Source: a virus
IMG/VR virus record: IMGVR_UViG_3300028027_000223
Location: 1-25,144 of that record
Direction: 5' to 3' (one strand)
DNA: 25,144 nucleotides
The notes under the pieces: generated by a model
Told to the model about the DNA's origin: nothing
Databases searched by the model: none
What the model saw: the letters and a program-made list of their open reading frames with translations, nothing else
Position numbers and translations under genes: made by a program
Shown: positions 12,393-21,258 of the stretch, piece by piece
Layout: every line of letters starts with the position of its first letter
Numbering within the stretch: position 1 is the first letter of the stretch

Positions 12393-15107
12393 TTATTGGG
12401 GTTGAAAAGAACCAAACTCAGGTGTTGTATCTTGTAAAGGAGCTGTAGGAGGAGTAAACACAGCTTCCTTGACACCACCGTACATATAACGAGGGACAAC
12501 ATTAGCTACAGTATCTGCAATTTCCTTCATGCTTGTAGGACTACGTAGTTTAAAGTCCATAGTATTCTTAATAGCTTGAAGCTTTTTAAGACCCTGACGA
12601 TCTCCCATCAGTTGTTTCAATGCCTCGTCTGTATCAGTCTTTAACTGAGCAGTTTTAGCACGAGATATTAGACGAACAGCTTTCTGAGTAGTACTAGAGA
12701 TACGATCACGAAGAGTAGATGCGACATAAGGAATATCAAGACCAGGAGCATACTGAGCTAATACGTCTAAGTTCTTTTGATCAATTACAGCACTTATTTT
12801 AGACAGGTCTGCTTTGTTTAGAGCATCAGAGACTATCATTAAGTCTTTAATTTCTTGCTGATATCCAGGACCAAACACCTTGTTGATAACAGGAGCATTC
12901 TTAGGGCTTGTTAAGAAGCCAATACCACCGTCAGTGCTATTACGAGCCTTGTCAATTACCTCAGCTTGTATATTACGCATAACAGCCTTAGAAGTCTTTT
13001 TATCAAGCTGTGATAGGTCTTTCTGAATCTTACCAAAGAAGTTAGGATCTGTAAATATTCTATTAGCAATCTGTTCGTAGTTAGGAACAGCAATTCCATC
13101 AGAATCTTTAACACTTAATACAAAATTATCAGCTACTTGCTTTTCAGCAATCTTAACTTTATCATCAAGATCCGCACGAGCAATCTTAAGAGCACTATCG
13201 TCAAACAAAGCAGCACGAAGCATTTCATCAGATCCAGGTAACTGAGCTAAAACACCGCTATCAGTTTTGTTCTTAATAAATGTCTGTAATGCTCTAGCAT
13301 CTAATGCACCGCCCTTAATTACTTTACTGTAGGCTTCTGCCATTAAAGCATTCTGAGCAATAGTAACTCCTTCTTGTCCTGCAGCTTTTAAGAAAGGACG
13401 TAGTTTATCGCCAGAGCCAATGATCTGAGGAGCTACTTGATCAGCATACTTCTTAGCGTCAATATCTTTAATACCTTGTGAATTAAAAGGAACTCCAATC
13501 TTCTCATAATAAGCTTTATCAGCTTCTACAAGAGCTTGATTCCACTTACCAGGGATCTGTTGACGAGCTCCATCAACTACATTTTCTAATTCACCTAGAC
13601 GCATCTTAGCAGTATCATCCATTTTAACTGCTCTCTGAATGCGATTGATTTCTTTCTTCAAAGAATCTACAGCTTCAAATGTAGCAGGATAATACTCTCC
13701 ATTAATAGGAGCAAAGTTTTCTGTAATAAGTTTATCTAAAGGAGTTTTACGTCCGAAGATATCTGACATGTTGTTAGCAACTACAAAGCTATGAATATCA
13801 CGTACACCTGTATCAGGAAGGACTGCACCAGCTTTTTTAGCACCCTCCAATATAGATTTATAAACAGGCTGCATTTCTTTAGTTGCAGCAGCTTCACGTA
13901 AGTCTAATAACTTAGTAGCTTGTGTACCTAAATCAGATAAATTCTGCTCAGGAAATCTCTCTACTACGCTATCTATTTTAGTGTCAATGGCTTCACGTAA
14001 TTTAAGATTTTTATTTATTTCTTTTGTAAGTGGAGTAGTCATTCCTTCTACTGGAGTGTAACGAGTACCTGCAATATTTCTAAAACCCTCATCTAGTCTT
14101 CCTAAGATAGTTTGAATCTCTGTATCAAACTGTTGACGAATACCAGCACCTTCAGGAGACTTAACCAAGCGAATAACTTCACTACGTGCAATAGGGTTAT
14201 TAGATAAAGATACAACTAGAGGAATACCTTCAACCCCAATCTTGTCGCCAATCTTATTGAATGTGTCTACAATCTCATCAATGTTTTCGCTAGGCATGCT
14301 TTTAGATACTAGCTCCATAAAATTCTTAGCTGCACCAGAAGCATAGGCTTGACTAGCTGCATCAGGATCTGCCTTAACCATTTTATATTTGTCATATAAC
14401 TGCTTACCCATGTTTGTGGTAGCGTTAGTTAAAGCCTCTAAGCCAGCAGATGTCTTAATACCTACAGCAAGACCACCAAGAGTACCTATAGCACGTCCAG
14501 TACCTGTATCAGTACCTGTTTGCTTTTCAGCCATCTCTCCTAATACACCGCCTGTTTGAGAAGTTACACCCATGCCAAATAAACCTGTAGCACGAGGAAG
14601 AGCCTGAGTAATTACTCTACCAGTTTCTGCTACAATAGATTTACCAACATCAGTAAGTCCAGTATCTCCTGCAACTTTACCTGCAATCTTCTGAATTCCT
14701 TCTTTACCTGCTTTAAATAATCCTGTTCCTAAGTATCCTACAGGATCTGCTAACATACGAGCACCACCTCCTACAACCTCAGCTACAGCACTAGGGGCTT
14801 TAGTTTCTTCTTGAGCACCTGTGATAGTCCCTGCAGCCTTCTGTAGACGCTTAATATTCTCACCAAAGGTAGGTTGCTTCTCACCAGTAATAACACCTTT
14901 AAATGGCTGAATAGCAAAAGTATCAATTAAAGCTTGACCAAGGACGGCAGTATCAGTTAGTCCTAATTTAGCTTGATTAGCAACATAGTTGTATGTGCTC
15001 ATCTTTTCTTGCGGAGACGTATCTACTGTAGCACCTACCTCAAAAGGATCTACAATACCTGTTACAGTAACACTACCTTGCTGCTCAAAAGGATCGACAA
15101 TAGCCAT
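12393..15107 (-). CDS. Large internal virion (ejection) protein, 904 aa
   Basis: The largest protein in the window. Its N-terminus carries two copies of IVDPFE (residues 3-8 and 18-23), then a Gly/Ala/Thr-rich region with hydrophobic stretches (about 95-230), then several hundred residues of charged helix. By size, composition and place after the tail genes it corresponds to the large ejection proteins of podoviruses (like T7 gp16/gp15 or P22 gp16), which leave the capsid first and form a channel through the envelope. No lytic transglycosylase motif was recognised, unlike T7 gp16. Start ATG 15107 overlaps the stop of the previous gene (TAATG). Function is inferred from context. Confidence 0.7.
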   Translation of the reverse strand: MAIVDPFEQQGSVTVTGIVDPFEVGATVDTSPQEKMSTYNYVANQAKLGLTDTAVLGQALIDTFAIQPFKGVITGEKQPTFGENIKRLQKAAGTITGAQEETKAPSAVAEVVGGGARMLADPVGYLGTGLFKAGKEGIQKIAGKVAGDTGLTDVGKSIVAETGRVITQALPRATGLFGMGVTSQTGGVLGEMAEKQTGTDTGTGRAIGTLGGLAVGIKTSAGLEALTNATTNMGKQLYDKYKMVKADPDAASQAYASGAAKNFMELVSKSMPSENIDEIVDTFNKIGDKIGVEGIPLVVSLSNNPIARSEVIRLVKSPEGAGIRQQFDTEIQTILGRLDEGFRNIAGTRYTPVEGMTTPLTKEINKNLKLREAIDTKIDSVVERFPEQNLSDLGTQATKLLDLREAAATKEMQPVYKSILEGAKKAGAVLPDTGVRDIHSFVVANNMSDIFGRKTPLDKLITENFAPINGEYYPATFEAVDSLKKEINRIQRAVKMDDTAKMRLGELENVVDGARQQIPGKWNQALVEADKAYYEKIGVPFNSQGIKDIDAKKYADQVAPQIIGSGDKLRPFLKAAGQEGVTIAQNALMAEAYSKVIKGGALDARALQTFIKNKTDSGVLAQLPGSDEMLRAALFDDSALKIARADLDDKVKIAEKQVADNFVLSVKDSDGIAVPNYEQIANRIFTDPNFFGKIQKDLSQLDKKTSKAVMRNIQAEVIDKARNSTDGGIGFLTSPKNAPVINKVFGPGYQQEIKDLMIVSDALNKADLSKISAVIDQKNLDVLAQYAPGLDIPYVASTLRDRISSTTQKAVRLISRAKTAQLKTDTDEALKQLMGDRQGLKKLQAIKNTMDFKLRSPTSMKEIADTVANVVPRYMYGGVKEAVFTPPTAPLQDTTPEFGSFQPQ

Positions 15108-16228
15108 TATTGGGGCTTTCTATATTTTGTATTATAGTATGTTGTTAAGTCTGCTTCAGTTGAATTAGGATTAGCTATTTTAGCTTTAGCTAAGAATTCA
15201 GACAAAGTTGGAGCAGTCACAGTAGGTACTTTTTTAGCTAATCCATAAGGATCAGGAAGCACTGCAGCTTGTGTCTCAGGATCAATCTTACCTTGTGCTA
15301 GAACTTTCTGAGCTTTCTTTCTACCTGTCTCATATTGATTAGCTGTATACTTTTCAAGTGCTTGTACACCTTGCAGTACTTTATCAATTTTAACATCAGT
15401 TGGAGCACCTGTTAAGAATGTATTAACAGCGTCAACAACGTCTGCACCTAAGCCTTCAGATCCTAGAATACTTTTAACTTCAGCTTGACCAATCTGATTG
15501 TCTCCTGCAAGTTTAACTAATTCACGTTTAAGCAGTGGAAGAGATGTAGGATTTTGCTTAACTTCTTTAGCAATAGCAACAATTCCTCCTATATTCTCAA
15601 GTCTAGCAAAAGGTTTAGCAGTATATTTATCAGCAATGTCTTGAGCTTGTCCAAGAACAGTTAAAGGAACTTGTCCAGGAGGAGGAGCTACACCAGAAGC
15701 AGCAATGCGCTGTCTCTTAAGCTGCTCTTCTTGATCATAGATCTGAGCAGCCCTTACAGGGTCACCACCAGCACGACGCAGTGCATCAGCATACAATGCT
15801 TGATTAACTTGTTCACCGATAACAGGCATCTTCTCACGAGTCTTCTGTTCTACAGTGGCTTCATTCAACAACACCTTCTGATACTGTGAAGCAGCTTGTT
15901 GTGCTAAGCCAGCCAATATAGGACTATTAGTCTCTTGAGCACGTTTCATTAGCCCTAAAGACAATCCCTTTAAGCCCTCTGAAGTAGATATGTCATACTG
16001 ACCCATCATAGACTGAGCTTCTTTACTTGCTGTAATCTGAGGATCTTCCATTCCAAGCATGCCTTGACCAACTCTTCCAAGCTGAGTAGCTCCTTGATAG
16101 ATACTTGCAGTAGCTCTCTGAAAAGGATCTAAAGCAGCATACTGAACAGATCTATTAAAGTCTTGTTGATTTTGTTGTTGTTGATATGACATAGGATCGA
16201 TACCAAACATATTAGGTGCAATAGCCAT
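15107..16228 (-). CDS. Internal virion (ejection) protein, 373 aa
   Basis: A 373-residue, Gln/Ala-rich, mainly helical protein. The N-terminal GIDPMSYQQQQNQQ and ALDPFQRA (DPF at 34-36) are followed by helical repeats (GLKGLSLGLMKRAQE, ILAGLAQQAASQYQ), and the C-terminal region includes VLPDPYGLAKK. Its place between the two other ejection-protein candidates suggests it is the middle member of a three-protein set, as in T7 gp14-15-16 or P22 gp7-20-16. No catalytic motif seen. Start ATG 16228 follows a 12-base gap with GGAAAG upstream. The assignment rests on context and composition. Confidence 0.65.
   Translation of the reverse strand: MAIAPNMFGIDPMSYQQQQNQQDFNRSVQYAALDPFQRATASIYQGATQLGRVGQGMLGMEDPQITASKEAQSMMGQYDISTSEGLKGLSLGLMKRAQETNSPILAGLAQQAASQYQKVLLNEATVEQKTREKMPVIGEQVNQALYADALRRAGGDPVRAAQIYDQEEQLKRQRIAASGVAPPPGQVPLTVLGQAQDIADKYTAKPFARLENIGGIVAIAKEVKQNPTSLPLLKRELVKLAGDNQIGQAEVKSILGSEGLGADVVDAVNTFLTGAPTDVKIDKVLQGVQALEKYTANQYETGRKKAQKVLAQGKIDPETQAAVLPDPYGLAKKVPTVTAPTLSEFLAKAKIANPNSTEADLTTYYNTKYRKPQ
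15131..15159 (-). promoter_or_regulatory. Possible weak promoter for the large ejection protein
   Basis: On the - strand a perfect TATAAT (15136-15131) is preceded by a 17-base spacer and CTGAAG (15159-15154), which matches only three of six -35 bases. Transcription would begin about 17 bases before ATG 15107, leaving room for AGAAAG. The site is inside the previous gene and may be fortuitous. Confidence 0.27.
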
Positions 16229-16240
16229 TATTCTTTCCTA

Positions 16241-17266
16241 TTAATCGTAAGAGTTGTAGTCAAACCAGTTGCTAGGAACATTAGGATTGCTTCCATAGCT
16301 AGGTCCTGTATACGTAGCAGGAGATCCTCCACCAAAGCTAGGCATCTTACCACCACCGCCAAAGTAAGAACTACCTGCTGCACTCAATGCTGTTCCCCAA
16401 GGACTCCATGCATTAGCTGCTTGTTGAGACTGAGCTGCTGCCATGCCACTAGTTAATAATGATTTACCAGCATTAGCACCTGCTGAAGCATTCTGACCAC
16501 CAACTTGTAATCCAAGTCCAAGAGACTGCTGACCCATCTCTTCGATAGAACCAGCTAATCCAAGTTGAGTTTGTAACGGAGCGTAACCTTGTAAAGTTAG
16601 AGGTGTTACTTGACCTAACAAGTTACCAGCAGTACCAAACATACCAGCACCGTAGGCTTGACGTTGTTGTGCAGCATTCTCTGCTTGTGTAGCTAACTGT
16701 AGATCCTGCTGTGCTATAGAGTTATAATAAGCAGCCATCTCAGGATTAGTTTGCATCATACCAGTAGATGTACCGCCTGTAGCTAAACCACCACGACCTG
16801 TCTGAAATACTTGATTACGCATACCAGCTAGTTGCTGTTCACGACCAGGAGCTAATGCAGCACGCTGGGTAGCCATGTAATCTTGACGAGCTTGCTCAGG
16901 AGAAGTAGATAGGTATTGTTGACCTAGATTAAATAACTGTTGTGCTCCTCCATATAGAGGCTGTGCAGCTTGACGCATTCTGGTAGTATCTTCCATACCA
17001 GCTTGTGAGATCATCTGATCACGAATAGCTTGCATCTCTGGTGTCAGAGTATACTTAGCAGACTCTACTCCATAAGGACCTTGAGTGAATTCAGAAGTAC
17101 CAAAACCAGTAGTAATTCCTACAGGTCTAAACTTTTGATATTCAGCAGCTTGTTGACCTGCTTCTCTCTGTTGTTGTGCTGCTTGCTCTGCAGCAGATTT
17201 AGCTTGCTGCCCCTGAATGTAGCCTCCTGCTACAACTGCTGCTGCTGCGGCTGCTCCCCATGGCAT
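16241..17266 (-). CDS. Internal virion (ejection) protein, Ala/Gln/Gly-rich, 341 aa
   Basis: A 341-residue protein with an N-terminal hydrophobic alanine stretch (AAAAAAVVAGG, residues about 4-15) that may insert in membranes, then AAEQAAQQQREAGQQAAE helix, a Gln/Gly/Met-rich middle and a Gly/Ser/Tyr/Asn-rich C-terminus. This composition is typical of podovirus ejection proteins such as P22 gp7 or T7 gp14, which form the outer-membrane end of the injection channel. AGGAGCTTAAT lies before ATG 17266, a strong ribosome site. The cupin gene ends one base upstream, so it is part of the same operon. No enzyme motif. Confidence 0.68.
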   Translation of the reverse strand: MPWGAAAAAAVVAGGYIQGQQAKSAAEQAAQQQREAGQQAAEYQKFRPVGITTGFGTSEFTQGPYGVESAKYTLTPEMQAIRDQMISQAGMEDTTRMRQAAQPLYGGAQQLFNLGQQYLSTSPEQARQDYMATQRAALAPGREQQLAGMRNQVFQTGRGGLATGGTSTGMMQTNPEMAAYYNSIAQQDLQLATQAENAAQQRQAYGAGMFGTAGNLLGQVTPLTLQGYAPLQTQLGLAGSIEEMGQQSLGLGLQVGGQNASAGANAGKSLLTSGMAAAQSQQAANAWSPWGTALSAAGSSYFGGGGKMPSFGGGSPATYTGPSYGSNPNVPSNWFDYNSYD

Positions 17267-17267
17267 A

Positions 17268-17627
17268 TTAAGCTCCTTCTTTCATAATTAATACCTCATC
17301 TATTTTGTCTGTATTTGTTTCTTCTGTTGCATGAATGCAAAACCATACTGCGTCTTGTAACGCTGTGATGGAATGATGTACACCTTTGTGTATAGTAATA
17401 CAAGCAGGAGCAGTGTACTTAATTGCTTTCTCATCTGTCTTAACAATTACTTCTCCTGATGATAGAATACTTAAATGGTCATAGTTATGAGCATGACTTA
17501 ATGCAAAATAGCCTTTAGGAAGCATCATCTGTTTAGCGTATACTCCACTAGAGAAGTGATGTTGAGTTCCTAAATCTACTTCAAAAGTTCCTTGAAGCTC
17601 TTTAAACTGTTCAGATACGGTGTGCAT
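17268..17627 (-). CDS. Cupin-domain protein
   Basis: A 119-residue single-domain cupin. Motif 1 is nearly canonical: G39, five residues, H45-A-H47, three residues, H51 in place of the usual Glu, six residues, G58. Motif 2 is visible as HKGVHH (80-85). The likely metal ligands are H45, H47, H51 and H84 or H85, an all-histidine set. Cupins range from dioxygenases and isomerases to non-enzymatic binders, so the reaction is unknown. The start lies 17 bases inside the upstream hydroxylase gene, which points to the two being made together. Found among tail and ejection genes, it may modify a virion or envelope component; this is inference. Confidence 0.8.
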   Translation of the reverse strand: MHTVSEQFKELQGTFEVDLGTQHHFSSGVYAKQMMLPKGYFALSHAHNYDHLSILSSGEVIVKTDEKAIKYTAPACITIHKGVHHSITALQDAVWFCIHATEETNTDKIDEVLIMKEGA

Positions 17628-18198
17628 TCCTATCCTTAAATAATTCTGTTCTTATGCAAACAATCATTCCTACACGATCTATATCTGAGTTGTTAGTAAC
17701 CCAGTGTGGATTAGAGTTATCAAACCACCAAGCTTCACCTTCTGTAGCATGGATGTCTCCATCATCAAATCCAAATATAGCACCTTCTTTAATTAGGATA
17801 GGAACAAAGAACTTGTCATAGTACTGTGCATGCCATCCTGCATCTGTATGTCTTGTGATATGTCCACCAGGAGGAAGCTTAGTAATTAATATTCCACCTA
17901 ATCTTTCACCTTCTACTTTAGACATCAATTCAAACACTACTTTCTTTACTGCAGGTATTTTATCTATTACTGGATACCATACTGAATCGTGCTCTGCTTC
18001 AAATCCTTTTAAATCGCCCTTTTCAAGGAAAGGTTTAATATCGTTATACCTAGCCCATATATCAGTCATCTGAGCGTGTGGTGAATTAGGAAAAGTTCTA
18101 CGTTGATCGTACTTATCAAACTCTTCATAATGGCTTAGTATCTCTTTCTGTAATTCAGAGACATCCAAGTCACTACATACTAACTCGTGTGTTACCAT
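17611..18198 (-). CDS. Aspartyl/asparaginyl beta-hydroxylase-like 2-oxoglutarate oxygenase
   Basis: A 195-residue Fe(II)/2-oxoglutarate-dependent oxygenase of the Asp/Asn (Asp_Arg) hydroxylase type. Visible features are GGHITRHTDAG with H117-x-D119, a distal iron ligand H165 in NSNPHWVTN, and R175 ten residues later (SDIDRVGMI), the usual site for the 2-oxoglutarate carboxylate. The core double-stranded beta helix spans about 100-185. These enzymes hydroxylate amino-acid side chains in proteins or small molecules. It lies directly after a tail-fibre gene (TAATG-type junction at 18198) and overlaps the cupin gene by 17 bases. A virion protein as substrate is attractive but unproven; a host target is the alternative. 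Confidence 0.85.
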   Translation of the reverse strand: MVTHELVCSDLDVSELQKEILSHYEEFDKYDQRRTFPNSPHAQMTDIWARYNDIKPFLEKGDLKGFEAEHDSVWYPVIDKIPAVKKVVFELMSKVEGERLGGILITKLPPGGHITRHTDAGWHAQYYDKFFVPILIKEGAIFGFDDGDIHATEGEAWWFDNSNPHWVTNNSDIDRVGMIVCIRTELFKDRNAHRI

Positions 18199-18971
18199 TA
18201 ATACAGTTCAGTCCAAGCAGTTACAGTCATATTGCTTACGTTTACTTGATAAGTTCCACCTGCTGGTACAATACCAGACATTGTTCCATAACTAAAATTA
18301 CTTGCAATTCCATATTGATACACAGTTATACCACCAATTATAAGTTGTGCATTACAATTATTAGATGTAAGTTGAACAGTGACATTAACCATAATAGGAT
18401 AAGAACGAGAGTTAGTATAAGAAGTACCAGAAGTTTTACTTTCAGTTCTCCAAGTTTCACCATTTAAACCCAATCCAGAGGTAACTGTCTGTGCTGCAGA
18501 AGTCCATGTAGTTCCATTAGACTTAAGAACATTCCCTGAAGTTCCAGGAGCTACTAAGTTACCTGATAAAGCAGATCCACCGTTACCAAGGATTACACTA
18601 TTAGCGGTAATAGAAGAAGCACCTGTGCCTCCATCAGCTACAGTTAAGTCAGTAATACCTACAATAGTACCACCAGTAATATCTACTGCACTCTTAGCTT
18701 GAGTAGACATGTTACCTAAACTTTGAGCAGTAATCTCTTGTTTAACATACGCTGTATTAGCTAACTGAGTTGTATTAGAACCAGTAGTAGCAGTAGGTGC
18801 AGCAGGAGTTCCTGTGAATGTAGGAGATGCAATGTCTGCTTTAGAGCTAATAGCACCAGAGATAGAATTAAACTCGTTGTCAATCTCTGTACCTTTAACA
18901 ATCTTATTAGCATCGCCAGTAGGTAATGTATCTTTAGTAGCAAAGTTAGTTGCTTTGGTGTAATTACTCAT
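18198..18971 (-). CDS. Tail fibre protein
   Basis: A 257-residue fibre-like protein. The N-terminal region includes TLPTGDANKIVKGTEIDNEF, a head or tail attachment style common in podovirus fibres. Next comes the SPTFTGTPAAPTATTG stretch and TTQLANTAYV, both frequent in tail-fibre shafts. The rest is Gly/Ser/Thr/Asn-rich beta sequence ending in a domain with several Tyr and Trp residues that could bind a receptor. No enzyme motif. It overlaps the tail nozzle gene by four bases (ATGA) and is followed by the hydroxylase. Confidence 0.82.
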   Translation of the reverse strand: MSNYTKATNFATKDTLPTGDANKIVKGTEIDNEFNSISGAISSKADIASPTFTGTPAAPTATTGSNTTQLANTAYVKQEITAQSLGNMSTQAKSAVDITGGTIVGITDLTVADGGTGASSITANSVILGNGGSALSGNLVAPGTSGNVLKSNGTTWTSAAQTVTSGLGLNGETWRTESKTSGTSYTNSRSYPIMVNVTVQLTSNNCNAQLIIGGITVYQYGIASNFSYGTMSGIVPAGGTYQVNVSNMTVTAWTELY

Positions 18972-20566
18972 AATGTTTTACCTTGTTTAAGGAAGAAGTC
19001 AATCTTTTGAATGGATAAAGGAGTACCATCAATGTCAGACTCAAAGCCTAACTGTAATACTGTACCTGAACCTGATGCTGGAATGTTAGCAATGTCTAAC
19101 GCAATACCATTAGTGTATGTAGCAATGTTGTATTCTGCTGTGCCATATTCCCACACCTCTACTCGCTGTAGTACAATACCACGAGAGAAGTAGTTACGAG
19201 TGTAGTCATAGCCCCACTTAATAGCGATAGGCTGAGCAGAACCGCCAATAGCAGTTACGTTAATACGCTTAAGGATCTTGTTAGTTGTAGCAGATCCAAA
19301 GTCAAAGTAGTTAGTAAAATAAGACATACGATAGGTAGCACCGTTATCTTCATATAGTTCATACTTACCAATGTAGCCTGGCTTACCGATGTATAGTTGT
19401 CTGTCTTGAGTAACACAGAATGCTGTAGGATTTATTTGTTTCCAGATTGTAGTTCTTGCAGCACCATTCTGTAGTACACCCCTGGTGTCAAAGCAATATG
19501 TATATCCTGAGCTAGGTAAAGACAACAAGTAGAAAGCATCAGTAGGGAAGTAAGTAGCCTTGATGTTCTTTAATGTCTCAGAGTTAACCAATGTAATTAA
19601 CTCATCTCGTACATTCTTAGATATATCTCTGAATGGTAATGACTTCTCTTGGATAACTCGCTGCAGGGAATGAACACCAGTAGAAGCTAAGAACAATAAG
19701 TCTGTACCAATAGAAGCAACAGAGTCTCTAGCTAAGCAACCAACACCTACGATAACATCTTCTAAAGCTAAGTTAGAAGGGTCTACAGGGTTACGATAGA
19801 TAACAATATGCTTAGTACAGAAGATAATCAAGAAGCCGTTGTGATCTGCAATAGCTACAATAGGATCGTTGTTAGGAACTACTTCACTGATATTTAAATA
19901 ACCTGATGTACCAGTTTGCCATTCAGCAGGGTTTAGTAAGTCACTGAAGTATACAGTCTGTGTATGTCCAGAAATATTAGCAGCCCACACACGACCATAA
20001 GCAGTCATAACGCAGTTAGGTGTAAAGCTAGATACTGTATGTCCTGATGGTAGATTAGTAGCAATATCACCTAGTCTTTGGAATCCATAAGAACCAGTAT
20101 GAGCATGAGCAGTAGCACCAAGCTTATGATAAAGTAATGTAGGATGTCCTGCTTGAGCTAAGATAGCATGCCCTGAAGGAGTAGCCCCTGTATCGTAAGG
20201 CATACCACTGATCTGCCAGTTGTCATCAGAGATAGTATATGTCAGATTACCTGTATCAGTACCATTACGAACTACAGCTTCAGTTAGAGTAGTAGATCCA
20301 GTATAGATCTTATTGTTAGCTGCAGAAATGAATACATCCCCATCATCTTTAATAAGGTTGTAGATAGCTCTAAAAGCCCCTGTAGAGGCTGCAGTAGAGT
20401 TTACCTTAGTCCACCCCTTACGAGCACCAATACGTCCGTATCTGTCGATTACGCAGTTATTAGCCTCTAGTGCAAATCCACTATCTAGCTGGATGGAGCT
20501 ATCCTGGGTATTTAAACCACTAAATCCTGGGGCTGCAATTGAGCCTGTGACTAGTTCTTCAGCCAT
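18968..20566 (-). CDS. Tail nozzle / packaged-DNA stabilisation-like protein
   Basis: A 532-residue beta-rich protein. FALEANNCVIDRYGRIGARKGW near the N-terminus, NGFLIIFCTKHIVIYRN, and LLFLASTGVHSLQR in the middle are typical of the tail nozzle proteins of short-tailed phages (T7 gp12 / P22 gp10 role), which close the tail and stabilise packaged DNA. The repeated beta units suggest a propeller-like fold. I use ATG 20566 (Met-Ala-Glu-Glu-Leu) because it overlaps the stop of the adaptor gene (TAATG); TTG 20581 would add five residues. Which of the two family names fits is not decided here. Confidence 0.7.
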   Translation of the reverse strand: MAEELVTGSIAAPGFSGLNTQDSSIQLDSGFALEANNCVIDRYGRIGARKGWTKVNSTAASTGAFRAIYNLIKDDGDVFISAANNKIYTGSTTLTEAVVRNGTDTGNLTYTISDDNWQISGMPYDTGATPSGHAILAQAGHPTLLYHKLGATAHAHTGSYGFQRLGDIATNLPSGHTVSSFTPNCVMTAYGRVWAANISGHTQTVYFSDLLNPAEWQTGTSGYLNISEVVPNNDPIVAIADHNGFLIIFCTKHIVIYRNPVDPSNLALEDVIVGVGCLARDSVASIGTDLLFLASTGVHSLQRVIQEKSLPFRDISKNVRDELITLVNSETLKNIKATYFPTDAFYLLSLPSSGYTYCFDTRGVLQNGAARTTIWKQINPTAFCVTQDRQLYIGKPGYIGKYELYEDNGATYRMSYFTNYFDFGSATTNKILKRINVTAIGGSAQPIAIKWGYDYTRNYFSRGIVLQRVEVWEYGTAEYNIATYTNGIALDIANIPASGSGTVLQLGFESDIDGTPLSIQKIDFFLKQGKTL

Positions 20567-21213
20567 TAGGTCCAGTCCCAAGCTTGTTCTTCAATATATC
20601 TACCTGATTCGATGGCTATAGCGTCTCCAAGAGACTGTCTGTATAAAGAGTACATCTCACCTGAAGTAATACCACCATCCTCACCACGCTCTGCTAAAGC
20701 CCTTGCAAAGGCATTAAATACTACAGGCTCATGAGGTACAAGAAGTACATCAGCATCTGAAGCTAAAGGTACTTGTGGTTTGATGATGTTGAAACGAATG
20801 TTATAAACCCCATTAGGAATAGGGTATAGGTCTACCTGAGTATCTCCGTTGGAGTTTAAACCATTGAAGTTATAGTATCGAGGAGAACCCTTTTCAGTAT
20901 TAGTCAGGAGGAATCTTTCATCCATCCACTTAGTAGGGGCATTTACTACAATATTATTACTGGTATCATTAAGTACATCAATGACTCTGAATCGTTGTCC
21001 AGAGCCAGTAAGTACATAGTTAAATACATCTGCACCAGTGACTGCAGTAAGGGTATCAGATAAAGCATTCCAAGGATAGGCATCTTCTGTCTGACGCTTA
21101 GCATCATTAACAAACTCACCGATCATCTTAGAATAGGCATTATCAGCTACAGAAGAAACCTCAGTCTCTCGTAGCCTTCTTAGTACGGAATTTACAAGCT
21201 GGATGTAGTTCAT
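20566..21213 (-). CDS. Tail adaptor protein (T7 gp11 / P22 gp4-like)
   Basis: A 215-residue protein with the N-terminal pattern MNYIQLVNSVLRRLRE followed by FVNDAKRQTEDAYPWNAL, characteristic of the helical adaptor subunits that sit below the portal (tail tubular A or P22 gp4 type). A central beta part (TQVDLYPIPNG) and C-terminal helices (NAFARALAERGED, EMYSLYRQSLGDA) complete the pattern. It is the first gene after the terminator/promoter element at 21224-21257. AGGA lies only four bases before ATG 21213. The next gene is the tail nozzle, joined by TAATG, as expected of a tail module. Confidence 0.8.
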   Translation of the reverse strand: MNYIQLVNSVLRRLRETEVSSVADNAYSKMIGEFVNDAKRQTEDAYPWNALSDTLTAVTGADVFNYVLTGSGQRFRVIDVLNDTSNNIVVNAPTKWMDERFLLTNTEKGSPRYYNFNGLNSNGDTQVDLYPIPNGVYNIRFNIIKPQVPLASDADVLLVPHEPVVFNAFARALAERGEDGGITSGEMYSLYRQSLGDAIAIESGRYIEEQAWDWT

Positions 21214-21223
21214 ATTGTCCTAT

Positions 21224-21252
21224 ATTATAACATAAAAATGCTTAAAAGTCAA
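21224..21252 (-). promoter_or_regulatory. Strong sigma70-type promoter for the tail/ejection/lysis operon
   Basis: On the - strand TTGACT (21252-21247), a 17-base spacer and TATAAT (21229-21224) give five of six and six of six consensus matches. Transcription should start about 7 bases later, near 21217, only a few bases before ATG 21213. The mRNA would be almost leaderless. The -35 box lies partly in the loop of the hairpin described below. Confidence 0.78.
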
Positions 21253-21257
21253 GCATT
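21231..21257 (-). terminator. Weak intrinsic terminator overlapping the promoter
   Basis: A 7-base inverted repeat, AATGCTT (21237-21243) and AAGCATT (21251-21257), with a 7-base loop. On the - strand it is followed by a run of five T. It begins one base past the stop codon of the gene at 21259. The stem has only two G-C pairs, so termination would be partial. Confidence 0.45.
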
Positions 21258-21258
21258 A

